Assembly: GCF_025751575.1 (NCBI RefSeq)
Contig: NZ_JAOWLA010000011.1
Location: 62,001 to 126,000, forward strand
DNA: 64,000 nt
From: Albidovulum sediminicola
GTDB taxonomy: Bacteria; Pseudomonadota; Alphaproteobacteria; Rhodobacterales; Rhodobacteraceae
Direction: 5' to 3'
Part shown: piece by piece, positions 1 through 8,830 of the stretch
Layout: each line of letters begins with the position of its first letter
How positions within the stretch are numbered: position 1 is the stretch's first letter
Position numbers and translations under genes: made by a program
Notes under the pieces: generated by a model
The model's database searches: none
The model's input: only the letters and a program-made list of their open reading frames with translations
What the model was told of the DNA's origin: nothing

Positions 1-176
1 CAGACATCGATCGGCAGCACGATGAAGCCCGCGACCGCAAAGACCAGCACCGTCGCCGCCACCGCGCGGTTCGGAATGCGCATCGTGCGCAGGTCCGACA
101 GCATGACCCAAAGCGCGATGGGCAGCATCAGCACGAAAAAGACGAGGTGCACTTGCTGTGAGTTCAGTTCAAGCAT
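1..176 (-). CDS. tadV: Prepilin peptidase (A24 family, TadV/CpaA-like), N-terminal part
   Basis: The gene starts with ATG at 176 and runs off the left edge; 58 codons are visible. The translation shows a first hydrophobic segment, then SDLRTMRIPN, which matches the first catalytic Asp region of A24 prepilin peptidases (D followed by IPN on the cytoplasmic side of a membrane helix), then a second hydrophobic segment. These enzymes cut the leader of Flp pilins at the inner membrane. GAGGGG lies about 5 bases before the ATG. It is 12 bases downstream of the TPR lipoprotein gene and ends the visible part of the Tad operon. A second peptidase of the same type lies at 60932-61429. Confidence 0.8.
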   Translation of the reverse strand, partial: MLELNSQQVHLVFFVLMLPIALWVMLSDLRTMRIPNRAVAATVLVFAVAGFIVLPIDV

Positions 177-188
177 TTCCGCCCCTCG

Positions 189-1034
189 TCAGTGGTTGAG
201 TGCTTCGAGCGCACGGACCGCTTCCTCGAAGTGTTGGGGATGCGTCTCGATCGCTTCCTCAAGAAGCCCGCGGCCGATCACGACATCGCCCTGCTTGATG
301 GCCGAAAGCGCGATCGTGTAGAGCAGCTGCGCGCGCTCCACCTGGGTCATCGGAATGATCGGCAGATCGTATTTGCGCTGCGCCGCGCGGGCCAGGACGA
401 GGTTGTTCTTGGCCACGAACATGTTGCGATCGTGGGTCAGGGCCTGGCCGAACAGCTTTTCCGCGCCGGGATAGTCGCCGCGCGTCAGTTTCGAATAGCC
501 CCAGTTGTTCAGCACACCGGCTGGGCGCGTGGTCATGCCCGCCGCGGTGTCATAGTAACTGTCGGCCTTGTCCCAGCGCTTGTTGGCGTCGGCGATCATC
601 GCCTCAAGCCGGTAGCGGTCGAAGGTCTCGTAGGTCGGCGGCACGGCGTTCAACTCCGTCTCCGCCCGCTTCCACTCGTTGGAGCGGATCAACGCATCGG
701 CCAGAAGCACGCGGTCCTCGCTCGTCCCGCTGCCGCCCTGGATGATGTCATTGAGCACCTTCGTCGCCTCGACCGCACGGTTGGCGCGGACCAGCGACTT
801 CGCGAGGCCGCGCTTGAGATCCACCCGATCGGGCTTTTCACGCACCGCCCGCTGGAAGTAGGCAACCGCCTCCTCCGGGTCGGCCGAGGTCAGCATCACG
901 TCGTTGAGATTGCTCTCATCGATGACGTTGATGCTTTCCAACGCCTTCTTGACGTCTTGGTCTTTGTTCTTGTCGCAGGCGGACAGCGCAAGCGCGCCCG
1001 CGAGAATGGCGATAAAATGAACCGATTGGCGCAT
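189..1034 (-). CDS. TPR lipoprotein of the Tad locus
   Basis: 281 residues. I place the start at ATG 1034: it follows AAGGGA by 8 bases and gives a compact lipoprotein signal (MRQSVHFIAILAGALALSAC). An upstream GTG at 1064 would add ten charged and polar residues before the signal and would overlap the gene before it. After the lipidated Cys comes a run of tetratricopeptide helices, for example EAVAYFQRAVREKPDRVDLK and later NNWGYSKLTRGDYPGAEKLF. TPR lipoproteins such as TadD act as outer-membrane assembly factors for the secretin in Tad systems. Two TPR lipoproteins are encoded side by side here; this is the longer one, and which is the functional TadD equivalent cannot be settled from sequence alone. 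Confidence 0.75.
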   Translation of the reverse strand: MRQSVHFIAILAGALALSACDKNKDQDVKKALESINVIDESNLNDVMLTSADPEEAVAYFQRAVREKPDRVDLKRGLAKSLVRANRAVEATKVLNDIIQGGSGTSEDRVLLADALIRSNEWKRAETELNAVPPTYETFDRYRLEAMIADANKRWDKADSYYDTAAGMTTRPAGVLNNWGYSKLTRGDYPGAEKLFGQALTHDRNMFVAKNNLVLARAAQRKYDLPIIPMTQVERAQLLYTIALSAIKQGDVVIGRGLLEEAIETHPQHFEEAVRALEALNH

Positions 1035-1060
1035 TTGCTGCGTCCCTTGCTGCTCTGGCC

Positions 1061-1627
1061 TCACTTCACCGTCAGCAGAAGGTAGACACCGCCCCCACGC
1101 CGCACCAGTGAAAATTCTTCTTCATTATCCTCGGGAGCATAGTCGGGATTGTCTCGCATGGCGAGGGCACGGCGCAGATTTTCGCGTATGGCGTCCGTTC
1201 GGCCACTGTCGAGCGCGAAGGCAGTCTGGAAGGTCTGTGCGGCCTCTGCGACCTCGCCCTTTTCCATCAGCACGACGCCCAGGTTGTTCCAGGCCGGAAC
1301 GAAGCTGTCGTCGAGATCGATCGCATCGCGCAGCGTGCTTTCCGCCTGGCCCAGGCGCCCCAGGTGAAGGTTCGCCGAACCGATCGCGGAATAGACATCG
1401 ACAGTGGCCCCGTGCTGCGAGGCGGCACGGTAATAGGCCTTGAGCGCCAGTTCGTATTCGCCTGCGGCCATCAGGCGGTGGCCGACGATCAGACCGTCGA
1501 TATCCTCGGCCGAGGCGTCGATCGAAGGCGCGAAAGGGGAATCCTTGCTTCGAAAGCCATCGCCGCCCATCTGGCAGGCGGCGAGCAGCAAGACTGAGGC
1601 GGCAAGGGCCGGTAGGTGGCGCGGCAT
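1061..1627 (-). CDS. tadD: TadD-like TPR lipoprotein
   Basis: 188 residues. The N terminus is a lipoprotein signal (ASVLLLAACQM) and the body holds about three TPR units, including AYYRAASQHGATVDVYSAIG and ATAWNNLGVV-like helices (VPAWNNLGVVLMEKGEVAEA). The length and position directly after tadC fit TadD, the pilotin-like outer-membrane lipoprotein required for Flp pilus assembly. It lies 4 bases downstream of tadC and 26 bases before the next TPR gene (if that starts at 1034), so all are probably on one transcript. The C-terminal tail is acidic then basic and ends in a hydrophobic patch (GGGVYLLLTVK), which is unusual for a soluble TPR protein. Confidence 0.75.
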   Translation of the reverse strand: MPRHLPALAASVLLLAACQMGGDGFRSKDSPFAPSIDASAEDIDGLIVGHRLMAAGEYELALKAYYRAASQHGATVDVYSAIGSANLHLGRLGQAESTLRDAIDLDDSFVPAWNNLGVVLMEKGEVAEAAQTFQTAFALDSGRTDAIRENLRRALAMRDNPDYAPEDNEEEFSLVRRGGGVYLLLTVK

Positions 1628-1631
1628 GAAC

Positions 1632-2624
1632 CTAGATTTTGAAGTTCGCGAACGCCTCTACCATAGCGTATACGGAGGGGCCGACAATGACGATCAGCAG
1701 CGGCGGCACCGTAAACATCATCGTGCCCAGCGTGATCTTCGTCGGCAGCTTGTTCGCGGCTTCCTCGGCGCGCATGACACGCTTGTCGCGCATTTCCGAG
1801 GCATAGACCCGCAGCGCCTCGGCGATCGAGGTGCCGAAGGTCTGCGACTGGATCATCACGGTCACGAAGGAGGACACATCCGGCACCCCCGCGCGATCCG
1901 CAAAGGCGCGCAGTACCGAGGTCTTTTCCTTGCCGGCCTTCACCTCGGCGGAGACGGTCGAAAGCTCCTCCGCCAGCGCGGGGTAGCCGATGGCGATCTC
2001 GCGCGAGACCCGCAAGATCCCCTGGTCGAGCGATTGCCCGGCCTCGACGCAGACCAGCAGCATGTCAAGCGCGTCGGGGAACCCGTCCTGGATTTCCTGC
2101 TGTCGCATCTGCAGACGCCGTTCGATCCAGTAGCGCGGCAGGAAATAGCCGGCAATGCCGGGGCCCACACCGAACAGCGCAAGCTCGGTCGTGTTGATCT
2201 CCCCGGTCGTTGACTTGTAAAGCACGTAGGCCGCGCCCAGCAGCAGGAAGGTCACGCCCAGAACGAACTGGATGGCGTGGAAGGTTCGCACCGCGTGCTT
2301 GCCGCGATACCCTGCCCGCATCAGCTTGAGGCGCGCAGAGGTCATTTCCTCCTCGGTTTGCGGTTCCAGGAAGGCCGCGAACTTGTCGAGCTTCTCGCCG
2401 CGCCCACCCATCCGCAGGGGCTTGGCCTGCGACTTGCCCGTCGCCCCGCCATTGGCGGCACGCTGGGCATCGCGCAGCTTGCTCAGCGGGTCCACGCGCC
2501 GCTTGAGCAGCGTGGGCAGCGTGACGAGGATCAACAGGAAGCCGAAGAAGCCCACGGCGGCCAGCGGCCCAAGCGGGCCGAGTTTTTCGATCAGAAGTGC
2601 GTTGATCGTGTCGATCAGTTCCAT
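1632..2624 (-). CDS. tadC: Tad inner-membrane platform protein TadC
   Basis: 330 residues of the T2SSF (GspF) family. A membrane helix near residues 15-35 is followed by a charged linker, two more helices around 115-160, a cytoplasmic T2SSF domain (DALDMLLVCVEAGQSLDQGI, then the EMRDKRVMRAEEAANKLPTK signature), and a C-terminal helix (LGTMMFTVPPLLIVIVGPSV). The paired TadB and TadC proteins form the inner-membrane platform that couples the TadA ATPase to pilin extraction. It follows tadB by 10 bases. A paralogue with the same EKANKLPVKM signature is at 62561-63568. Confidence 0.9.
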   Translation of the reverse strand: MELIDTINALLIEKLGPLGPLAAVGFFGFLLILVTLPTLLKRRVDPLSKLRDAQRAANGGATGKSQAKPLRMGGRGEKLDKFAAFLEPQTEEEMTSARLKLMRAGYRGKHAVRTFHAIQFVLGVTFLLLGAAYVLYKSTTGEINTTELALFGVGPGIAGYFLPRYWIERRLQMRQQEIQDGFPDALDMLLVCVEAGQSLDQGILRVSREIAIGYPALAEELSTVSAEVKAGKEKTSVLRAFADRAGVPDVSSFVTVMIQSQTFGTSIAEALRVYASEMRDKRVMRAEEAANKLPTKITLGTMMFTVPPLLIVIVGPSVYAMVEAFANFKI

Positions 2625-2634
2625 GGTTCCAGCC

Positions 2635-3603
2635 TCAGACCTTGATGTTCGTCATGATGCGCATGAATATGAGGTTCATCGCCAGCATGAAGGCCACGAC
2701 CAGCGCCGCGTAGATGAAGTACGGGCTGTCCTTGACCTTGTCGAAATAGTTCGGCTTCACCACCTGGATCGCGACCAGGGCGAACAGCGGGAAGCCGGAC
2801 AGGAAATTGCCCGACCATTTCGCCTCGGCGGTGATCGCCTTGACGCGGCGGAAAAGCCGGAAGCGCGCACGAACGACCTTGGCAAGCCCGTCGAGGATCT
2901 CTGCCAGGTTACCGCCGGACTGCTGCTGGATCGTGACCGCCACGGCAAGGAAGCGCAGGTCCTGCATGTCCATGCGTTCCGCCAGATCCTTGAGCGATTC
3001 CGAAACATCGCGGCCGTAGGCGCTTTCGTCGGCGATCATGCCGAATTCGCTTCCCAAGGGATCGGCCACTTCCTTGGCAACGATCTGGATCGCCGAGGAG
3101 AAAGGATGGCCGACCCGCAGGCTGCGCACCATCAGCTCGATCGCCTCGGGAAGCTGCTCCTCGATCTTGGAGAGCCGCTTCTTCGCCTTGCCGCTCACCC
3201 AGATATAGACCGCGCCCACGCCCATGGTGATGGCGAGCGCGATCTGCACGGGCGTCGATGCCTCGGTCCCGATTTTGAGGCCCATGAACGCGACGACGGA
3301 CAGAACGCCCATGACCGCGACCAGCGCCTTGGGCGAAAACGCGATATTGGCCTTCTGCGCTTTCGAGGCGAGGATCGAATAAAGCGGGATGCCCTTCGAC
3401 TTCAGGTGCTGGCTGGCCTCCTTGCGGAGCTGCTCCAGCACCTGTTCGCGTTGGCCGCCCTTTTCCAGCAGCGCCAGGCGCCGGTTCACCTTGTTGTTGA
3501 GCGAGATCGACTTGCCGAAGAAGACGAGATAGAGGCCCTCGACCAGCAGCAGCACCGCCAGGAAGATCAGGCCATAGATGATCGGGGTCGCACTGAGGAT
3601 CAT
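2635..3603 (-). CDS. tadB: Tad inner-membrane platform protein TadB
   Basis: 322 residues, T2SSF family. There is an N-terminal membrane helix, a basic cytoplasmic stretch, two central helices, a T2SSF domain carrying QQQSGGNLAEILDGLAKVVR, and a C-terminal pair of helices. QQSGGNLAEIL is a typical TadB signature. The order tadA-tadB-tadC with 5 and 10 base gaps is the conserved core of Tad loci. The protein acts with TadC in the inner membrane as the assembly platform of the Flp pilus. Confidence 0.9.
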   Translation of the reverse strand: MILSATPIIYGLIFLAVLLLVEGLYLVFFGKSISLNNKVNRRLALLEKGGQREQVLEQLRKEASQHLKSKGIPLYSILASKAQKANIAFSPKALVAVMGVLSVVAFMGLKIGTEASTPVQIALAITMGVGAVYIWVSGKAKKRLSKIEEQLPEAIELMVRSLRVGHPFSSAIQIVAKEVADPLGSEFGMIADESAYGRDVSESLKDLAERMDMQDLRFLAVAVTIQQQSGGNLAEILDGLAKVVRARFRLFRRVKAITAEAKWSGNFLSGFPLFALVAIQVVKPNYFDKVKDSPYFIYAALVVAFMLAMNLIFMRIMTNIKV

Positions 3604-3608
3604 GGCTG

Positions 3609-5054
3609 TTACTCCGCTGCGATGGGATCGTAGATCGAGGCCGGCAGGTCATAGCCCCACTGACGGAACCGGTCGGAGAAGTGCGAGCGCACGCCCGTCG
3701 CGGTGAAGCGGCCGATGATCTTGCCCTCGGGCGCGATGCCCAGGCGCTCGTAGCGGAAGATCTCCTGCATCGAGATGACGTCGCCCTCCATCCCGGTGAT
3801 CTCGGTGATCGAGACCATCCGGCGCGAACCGTCCTGAAGGCGCGATACCTGCACGATCAGGTTCACGGCGCTTGCGATCTGGCTGCGGATCGCCTTGATC
3901 GGCATTTCGATACCGGCCATGGCGACCATGTTTTCCAACCGGCTGATGCCGTCGCGCGCCGAGTTCGCGTGGATCGTGGTCATCGACCCGTCGTGGCCGG
4001 TGTTCATGGCCTGAAGCATGTCGATCACTTCCTCGCCGCGCGTTTCACCGACGATGATGCGGTCGGGACGCATCCGCAGCGCGTTGCGCAAGCAGTCGCG
4101 CTGGGTGACCGCGCCCTTGCCCTCGACGTTCGGCGGGCGGCTTTCCATGCGCCCCACATGCGCCTGCTGAAGCTGAAGTTCCGCCGTATCCTCGATCGTC
4201 AGGATGCGTTCGTGGTTGTCGATGAAGGATGAGAGCGCGTTCAGCGTGGTCGTCTTACCCGAACCCGTCCCGCCCGACACGATCACGTTCAGGCGCGTGG
4301 CGACGGCGGCCTGAAGATAGGCGGCCATTTCCTCGGTAAAGGCGCCGAACTTCACCAGGTCGTCGATCGCGAGCTTGTCCTTCTTGAACTTCCGGATCGA
4401 GACGAGCGAGCCATCGACCGCGATCGGCGGCACCATGCAGTTGAAGCGCGACCCGTCCGCCAGACGGGCGTCGCAATAGGGGTTCGATTCATCGACGCGA
4501 CGGCCGACGGCCGACACGATCTTGTCGATGATCCGCAAAAGGTGGCGTTCGTCCTTGAACGTGATGTCGGTCAGTTCCAGCTTGCCCGAGCGTTCGATGA
4601 AGATCTGCTGGGGGCCGTTGACGAGGATGTCGTTGACCGAGTCGTCCTTGAGCAGCGGCTCCAGCGGGCCAAGGCCCATGACCTCGTCATAAAGTTCCTG
4701 ATGGAGCCCGGCGCGCTCGTCCTTGTTCAGGACGACGCTCAGTTCTTCCAGCGCCTCGGCGGAGATCGACGCGATCTCCTGCTTGAGATCGTTTTCCGAC
4801 GCGTGTTCCAGCGCCGAAAGGTTCAGGTTGTCGAGCAGCCGCTTGTGAAGCTCGACCTTCAGTTCGGCCATGCGCTCCTTGCGCTTGCGTTCCTTGTCAT
4901 TCACGCCCGGGTGGGCGGGAACAAGGTGTCCGGCGGCGGGCCGGCGCATGCTTTGCGATGCCGGTGCGGCCGGCGCCTCTGCCGCGGCTTTCGGCTGGGC
5001 GGCCTCAGGCTGCGGCTTGGTGGCGGGTGCGGATTTCTTGTAGCGCGAGAACAT
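3609..5054 (-). CDS. tadA: Tad pilus assembly ATPase TadA/CpaF
   Basis: 481 residues. An Ala/Pro/Gln-rich N-terminal 40 residues is followed by a coiled-coil-like charged region and the secretion ATPase domain. Walker A is [11 protein letters not shown] with Lys267. It is followed by [11 protein letters not shown] (Asp box), [15 protein letters not shown] (Walker B) and [13 protein letters not shown] (His box). These features define the CpaF subgroup of type II/IV secretion ATPases, which power Flp pilus extension and retraction from the cytoplasmic side. GGGGG lies 5 bases before the ATG. The gene is the third in a tadZ-A-B-C-D run. Confidence 0.95.
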   Translation of the reverse strand: MFSRYKKSAPATKPQPEAAQPKAAAEAPAAPASQSMRRPAAGHLVPAHPGVNDKERKRKERMAELKVELHKRLLDNLNLSALEHASENDLKQEIASISAEALEELSVVLNKDERAGLHQELYDEVMGLGPLEPLLKDDSVNDILVNGPQQIFIERSGKLELTDITFKDERHLLRIIDKIVSAVGRRVDESNPYCDARLADGSRFNCMVPPIAVDGSLVSIRKFKKDKLAIDDLVKFGAFTEEMAAYLQAAVATRLNVIVSGGTGSGKTTTLNALSSFIDNHERILTIEDTAELQLQQAHVGRMESRPPNVEGKGAVTQRDCLRNALRMRPDRIIVGETRGEEVIDMLQAMNTGHDGSMTTIHANSARDGISRLENMVAMAGIEMPIKAIRSQIASAVNLIVQVSRLQDGSRRMVSITEITGMEGDVISMQEIFRYERLGIAPEGKIIGRFTATGVRSHFSDRFRQWGYDLPASIYDPIAAE

Positions 5055-5069
5055 TCAGACCCCCGGTTT

Positions 5070-6311
5070 TCAGGAAGAAGCCGTTTCGGCCCTCTGCTGG
5101 GTGTTGACGAGAGATGCGGCGAGCTTCGCGATCTCCTTGCGGAGAGGACTCTTGCCTGCGCTCTCGGCCAGAGGCAGGCCCTGGTCGTTGGCCTGCGTGA
5201 TCATCTTCCCCCCATCCGGAAGGTGGATCTCGATCGCGATGTCCAGGCTTTCGGCAAGCCGCTTGGCCCGCCCCTTTCCGGTCAGGTCGGTGAAGCCGGG
5301 CGCACGGTTCAGGATGTAACGGAACTTCTCGAACGGGAGATCTTCGGCCTTCAGCGCGCGGATCAGGCGCAGCGTGTTCTGCGCCGAGCGCATGTCAAGC
5401 TCCATGACCCCGAAATAGACCTTCGCCTGTTGGAGAACCGCCTCGGTCCACTGCACGACGGTCTTGGGCATGTCGATGATCACGAAGTCGAAGTGCGACC
5501 GCGCCATGTCGAGGATGCGGTTGATGTCATCCGACTGGACGATGTCCAGGGGCAGCATGTCGGCCGGCGCGGTCAAGACATGCATGCGGTCGTTGAAGCT
5601 CAGCATGCTCTGCATGAAGATGTCGCGATCAAGCTTCGCGGTGTCCGAGAGCATCTCGTAGACCGCCTCGCGCCGCGGCAGGTCCAGGTAGGTCGAGACC
5701 GACCCGAACTGGAAGTCGAGATCCAGAAGGCAGACTTTTGGCGGGTTCTTCTTGTTGGAGACTGCAAGCTCCCAGGCCAGGTTGACCGCGAAGGTCGTGG
5801 CCCCCACGCCCCCCGCAAGGCCGTGAACCGGAAGAATCATCCCGTCGCGGTCGCCCTTCGCGCGCACCGCGGGCGAGGGTTCGTGGGCCTCGGGCACCAC
5901 TGGCGCCTTGCGGATACGGTCAATCGCTTCGTGCAGCGCGTTCTCCGGCAGCGGGTAGGGCACGAAATCGTCCGCCCCATGCTTGAGAAGCTGGTGCAGC
6001 GCGATGGGCCCGACCTCTTCGGCGATGAGGATGACGCGGATGCCCTTGGCCTTTGCCGCCGCAATGACGTCGCCCACGCGCGCCATGCTCTGTTCGTCCT
6101 GACCGTCGACCGCGATCGCGATGAACTGAAGCGCATCGGCGTCGGGCTGCCCCAGAAAGACGATCGCATCCTCGAAGCCCAGATCGCCCCAGCTGTCACC
6201 CAGCTCCGTCTCCATGTCCTCGATCAGCAGATCGAAGGCACTGACGTCGCGCGACACCGTGCAGGCGACGATCGGCGCAGGGTCCGATTGCAAAGCCGCA
6301 GCGTTGCTCAT
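5070..6311 (-). CDS. tadZ: Pilus localisation ATPase TadZ/CpaE
   Basis: 413 residues. The first ~140 residues look like an atypical receiver domain (ISA-type phosphoacceptor region is not obvious). Residues from about 160 form a ParA/MinD-like fold beginning GLAGGVGATTFAVNLAWELA, a deviant Walker A with no canonical GKT, which is usual for this family. TadZ places the pilus machine at the cell pole and recruits TadA. It is the first gene of the tadZ-A-B-C-D unit. A terminator after the upstream ompA-like gene (6496-6533) implies its own promoter in the 248-base gap 6312-6559. Confidence 0.88.
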   Translation of the reverse strand: MSNAAALQSDPAPIVACTVSRDVSAFDLLIEDMETELGDSWGDLGFEDAIVFLGQPDADALQFIAIAVDGQDEQSMARVGDVIAAAKAKGIRVILIAEEVGPIALHQLLKHGADDFVPYPLPENALHEAIDRIRKAPVVPEAHEPSPAVRAKGDRDGMILPVHGLAGGVGATTFAVNLAWELAVSNKKNPPKVCLLDLDFQFGSVSTYLDLPRREAVYEMLSDTAKLDRDIFMQSMLSFNDRMHVLTAPADMLPLDIVQSDDINRILDMARSHFDFVIIDMPKTVVQWTEAVLQQAKVYFGVMELDMRSAQNTLRLIRALKAEDLPFEKFRYILNRAPGFTDLTGKGRAKRLAESLDIAIEIHLPDGGKMITQANDQGLPLAESAGKSPLRKEIAKLAASLVNTQQRAETASS

Positions 6312-6495
6312 GGTCCTACATCCCCTTTCATCCGGTCGGCGCTCGCTGGCCGATCAGTTCGGTTTCATTGCAGCCGCAGGTTTTTCCAGCCAGCCCGGCG
6401 CGACTCTTCGCGCGTGTTCCCGACTTCGGAAAATCAGTGAGAAAGTTGGCAAGAATGGGGCCGAATTATCGAAATAGTGCGAAGCTTGGCGACGA

Positions 6496-6533
6496 TGAAA
6501 GAAAACGGCGGCCTTTGTTGCCAAAGACCGCCG
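6496..6533 (-). terminator. Intrinsic terminator after the Tad ompA-like gene
   Basis: On the minus strand CGGCGGTCTTTG pairs with CAAAGGCCGCCG around a 4-base loop, followed directly by TTTTCTTTCA. It lies 27 bases beyond the stop of the OmpA-type gene and separates the secretin unit from tadZ-A-B-C-D. The rest of the gap (6312-6495) must hold the tadZ promoter, but I see no convincing -35/-10 pair. Confidence 0.75.
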
Positions 6534-6559
6534 CTCTGAGAAAAAGATCTTGGCGCGAA

Positions 6560-7222
6560 TCAGCCGCCACCGCTCCCGGCTGCCGCATCGGCTTGCTGAT
6601 GCGGCGGGACCGCGCTGTTGACGTATTCGCGGAAGATCACCTGCGCGTACTTGCCGTTCAGCAGAAGCGGGTTCGTGGCGACGAAGCCCGAGACTTCCGT
6701 GACCGTCCGGCGGTTCCGGCGCTCCTCGGTCTGGACAAAGACCAGGGGCTGCGTTTCGCCGTAGGAGACGACCGCCTCCAACCGCGAGCGGGAAATGCCC
6801 TGGCCGATCAGGAAGTTGACCACCGCCTGCGCACGGCGCATGCCGAGCGACTTGTTGTAGGCGTTGGAACCGACAAGATCGGTGTGCCCATAGACCCGGA
6901 AACGGATCTCGGGGAACTGCCTGATCCAGCTTGCCTGCTGAACCAGCGCCGACCGTGCGGCCTCGTCCAGGACCGCGCTGTCGAAGGCGAAGTTCACCGT
7001 GTTCGGAACATCCGCGGCGAACTTGCGCGTCATGTTGACCAACTGGCTGATCGAACCCGACTGAAGCGCCGCGTTGTTGCGGGTCGCATTGCCGAAATCG
7101 GAGGTTTCAACCTCGCTGCCGGCCTCACCATAGAAGGCACGCATGGCGTTGGTTTCACGGGAGCAGGCAGAGATGGCCAGCAGACCCGCGGATAGCAGAA
7201 GGAGTTTCACATTGCCGCGCAT
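6560..7222 (-). CDS. OmpA-family lipoprotein of the Tad locus
   Basis: 220 residues. A lipoprotein signal (LLLSAGLLAISAC) is followed by about 65 residues without recognisable structure and then an OmpA C-terminal (peptidoglycan-binding) domain at roughly 80-190, including FAFDSAVLDEAARSAL, YGHTDLVGSNAYN and LGMRRAQAVVNFL. Proteins of this type in Tad loci are thought to anchor the secretin complex to peptidoglycan. It lies 4 bases after the secretin gene, so the two are co-transcribed, and it ends at a strong terminator. Confidence 0.85.
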   Translation of the reverse strand: MRGNVKLLLLSAGLLAISACSRETNAMRAFYGEAGSEVETSDFGNATRNNAALQSGSISQLVNMTRKFAADVPNTVNFAFDSAVLDEAARSALVQQASWIRQFPEIRFRVYGHTDLVGSNAYNKSLGMRRAQAVVNFLIGQGISRSRLEAVVSYGETQPLVFVQTEERRNRRTVTEVSGFVATNPLLLNGKYAQVIFREYVNSAVPPHQQADAAAGSGGG

Positions 7223-7226
7223 CTTC

Positions 7227-8621
7227 TTACTCCATCACATAGCCGTAGGCGCCGGAGAAGTCCTGACGCGCGACCTCGGCCGCACCGCCGGTCACCTTCG
7301 TTCCGTTCGCAGCCGTCTGTCCCAGCAGGAACAGTTGCGCTTCTGACGGCGGCTTGACCCGATCGGTCGGCAGGGCAAGCGCCTCGCCGCGGATCGGCGA
7401 CACCAGATGCGCGGTGACGATCACCACAAGTTCGGTCTGGGCGCGCTGGTATTCCGCGCTGCGGAAGAGGGCGCCGAGGATCGGGATGTCACCCAGCCAG
7501 GGAACCTGCGCGTTGTTATCGCGGAAGTCGTCCTGCAACAGGCCGGCGATCGCGAAGCTGTCGCCATCATGCATCTCGACGGTCGTCTCCGCCTCGCGGC
7601 GACGGAACGCGAGCGCACCGCTCGCGGCCTCGATATCCGAATCGATGCCCGACACCGCGGTATTCAGCGCCAGGTTGATAACATCGCCATCGACCACACG
7701 CGGGGTGAAGGCCAGTTCGACGCCGAAAGGTTTGTACTGGATCGTGGTGCTGGTGCCGCTTTCATCCGTCTCACGCACGGGGATCGGATATTCGCCACCG
7801 GCGAGGAACTTAGCCTCCTGACCGGAGAGCGCCGTCAGGTTCGGCTCCGCCAGTGTCCGGATCAGACCCTTGCCCTCCAGCGCCTCCAGGGTCGCCGCCA
7901 TCTGGACGCTTCCCGCAGAGAAGCGAACGCCGATCGCGCCGAACTGGTCGGTCGTGGGGGCGGTGCCGCCGCTGATGAGCGCGCCGACCGCCTGAATGTT
8001 GTTCGCGGCGCCTGTCACGTCGGTGCCGAGGAATCCAAACGACCCGCTCAGGGTCTTGCTGACCGAACGCTGCATTTCGGCGAAGCGGACGTGCAGCATG
8101 ACCTGCTGCGTCCCGCCGACCATCATCAGGTTCGACACGCGCCCCGGCGCATAACGGTCTGCAAGGTCAAGCGCCCGGTCGAGCTTGGCGATCGAGGAAA
8201 CGACGCCCGACAGAACGATGCCGTCATTGGCGGTCCGGACTTCGATCTTCTCGTTCGGAAGGATTTGCTGAAGCCGTTCCTTGAACTCCGCCACATCAAG
8301 CGAAACCTGCACATCGACGTTGGCGATGAGCTGACCGTCAGGCCCCAGAAGGGTCATCGTGGTCCGCCCCGGCGCCTTGCCGAGCACGTAGATCGTCCGA
8401 TCCGACAGCGTCGAAATATCGGCAATCCCAGGGTTCGCGATCGACAGTTCCGCAAAGGGCTGATCCGCCTCGACGACGACCGCCCGGTTCATCGGAACCG
8501 TCAGTGGTGCTGCTGTTGTGCCTTCGAGAACCTTGAGGGTTTCCGAAAAAGCGACGGGCGCAACCGTGACGGCGAGCGAAACGCCCACCACCCCTGCCCG
8601 TATGAATGTCTTGACGCCCAT
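7227..8621 (-). CDS. rcpA: Tad secretin RcpA/CpaC
   Basis: 464 residues with a Sec signal peptide (VGVSLAVTVAPVAFSETL). The N-terminal part carries the RcpA/CpaC pilus domain (PLTVPMNRAVVVEADQPFAE, LGKAPGRTTMTLL) and a BON-like segment (VQVSLDVAEFKERLQQILPN, IVLSGVV). The C-terminal half has the secretin signature (LAEPNLTALSGQEAKFLAGG and later RVVDGDVINLALNTAVS). It forms the outer-membrane channel for the Flp pilus. The length matches family members of about 450-500 residues. The 209-base gap to cpaB upstream (8622-8830) contains a perfect hairpin and presumably a promoter. Confidence 0.93.
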   Translation of the reverse strand: MGVKTFIRAGVVGVSLAVTVAPVAFSETLKVLEGTTAAPLTVPMNRAVVVEADQPFAELSIANPGIADISTLSDRTIYVLGKAPGRTTMTLLGPDGQLIANVDVQVSLDVAEFKERLQQILPNEKIEVRTANDGIVLSGVVSSIAKLDRALDLADRYAPGRVSNLMMVGGTQQVMLHVRFAEMQRSVSKTLSGSFGFLGTDVTGAANNIQAVGALISGGTAPTTDQFGAIGVRFSAGSVQMAATLEALEGKGLIRTLAEPNLTALSGQEAKFLAGGEYPIPVRETDESGTSTTIQYKPFGVELAFTPRVVDGDVINLALNTAVSGIDSDIEAASGALAFRRREAETTVEMHDGDSFAIAGLLQDDFRDNNAQVPWLGDIPILGALFRSAEYQRAQTELVVIVTAHLVSPIRGEALALPTDRVKPPSEAQLFLLGQTAANGTKVTGGAAEVARQDFSGAYGYVME

Positions 8622-8779
8622 GTTTATTGTGCCTCTCGATCGCGTCTGTTTTTTGAGTGGGTCTTCTGCCCTTTGCCGGAAGAATGCGTGAACTCGCTAT
8701 TTTTTGCAATAATCAACGATTTGGGTTGTTTTTCTTATGTGGGCATGGGGCAACACTGCGACACTGCTTGTGCAAAGTC

Positions 8780-8813
8780 AATTCGCGGCCACTACATTGA
8801 GTGGCCGCGAATT
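8780..8813 (-). terminator. Perfect 14-bp hairpin between cpaB and rcpA
   Basis: AATTCGCGGCCACT (8780-8793) and AGTGGCCGCGAATT (8800-8813) pair perfectly around a 6-base loop. It starts 18 bases after the cpaB stop codon. No T-run follows on the minus strand (GACTTTGC), so it may be a weak terminator, an mRNA 3' stabiliser or a processing site that lowers rcpA relative to cpaB. The remaining part of the gap (8622-8779) is comparatively AT-rich and could hold an rcpA promoter; nothing clearer is visible. Confidence 0.6.
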
Positions 8814-8830
8814 GGTCGGCTCACACGCCG

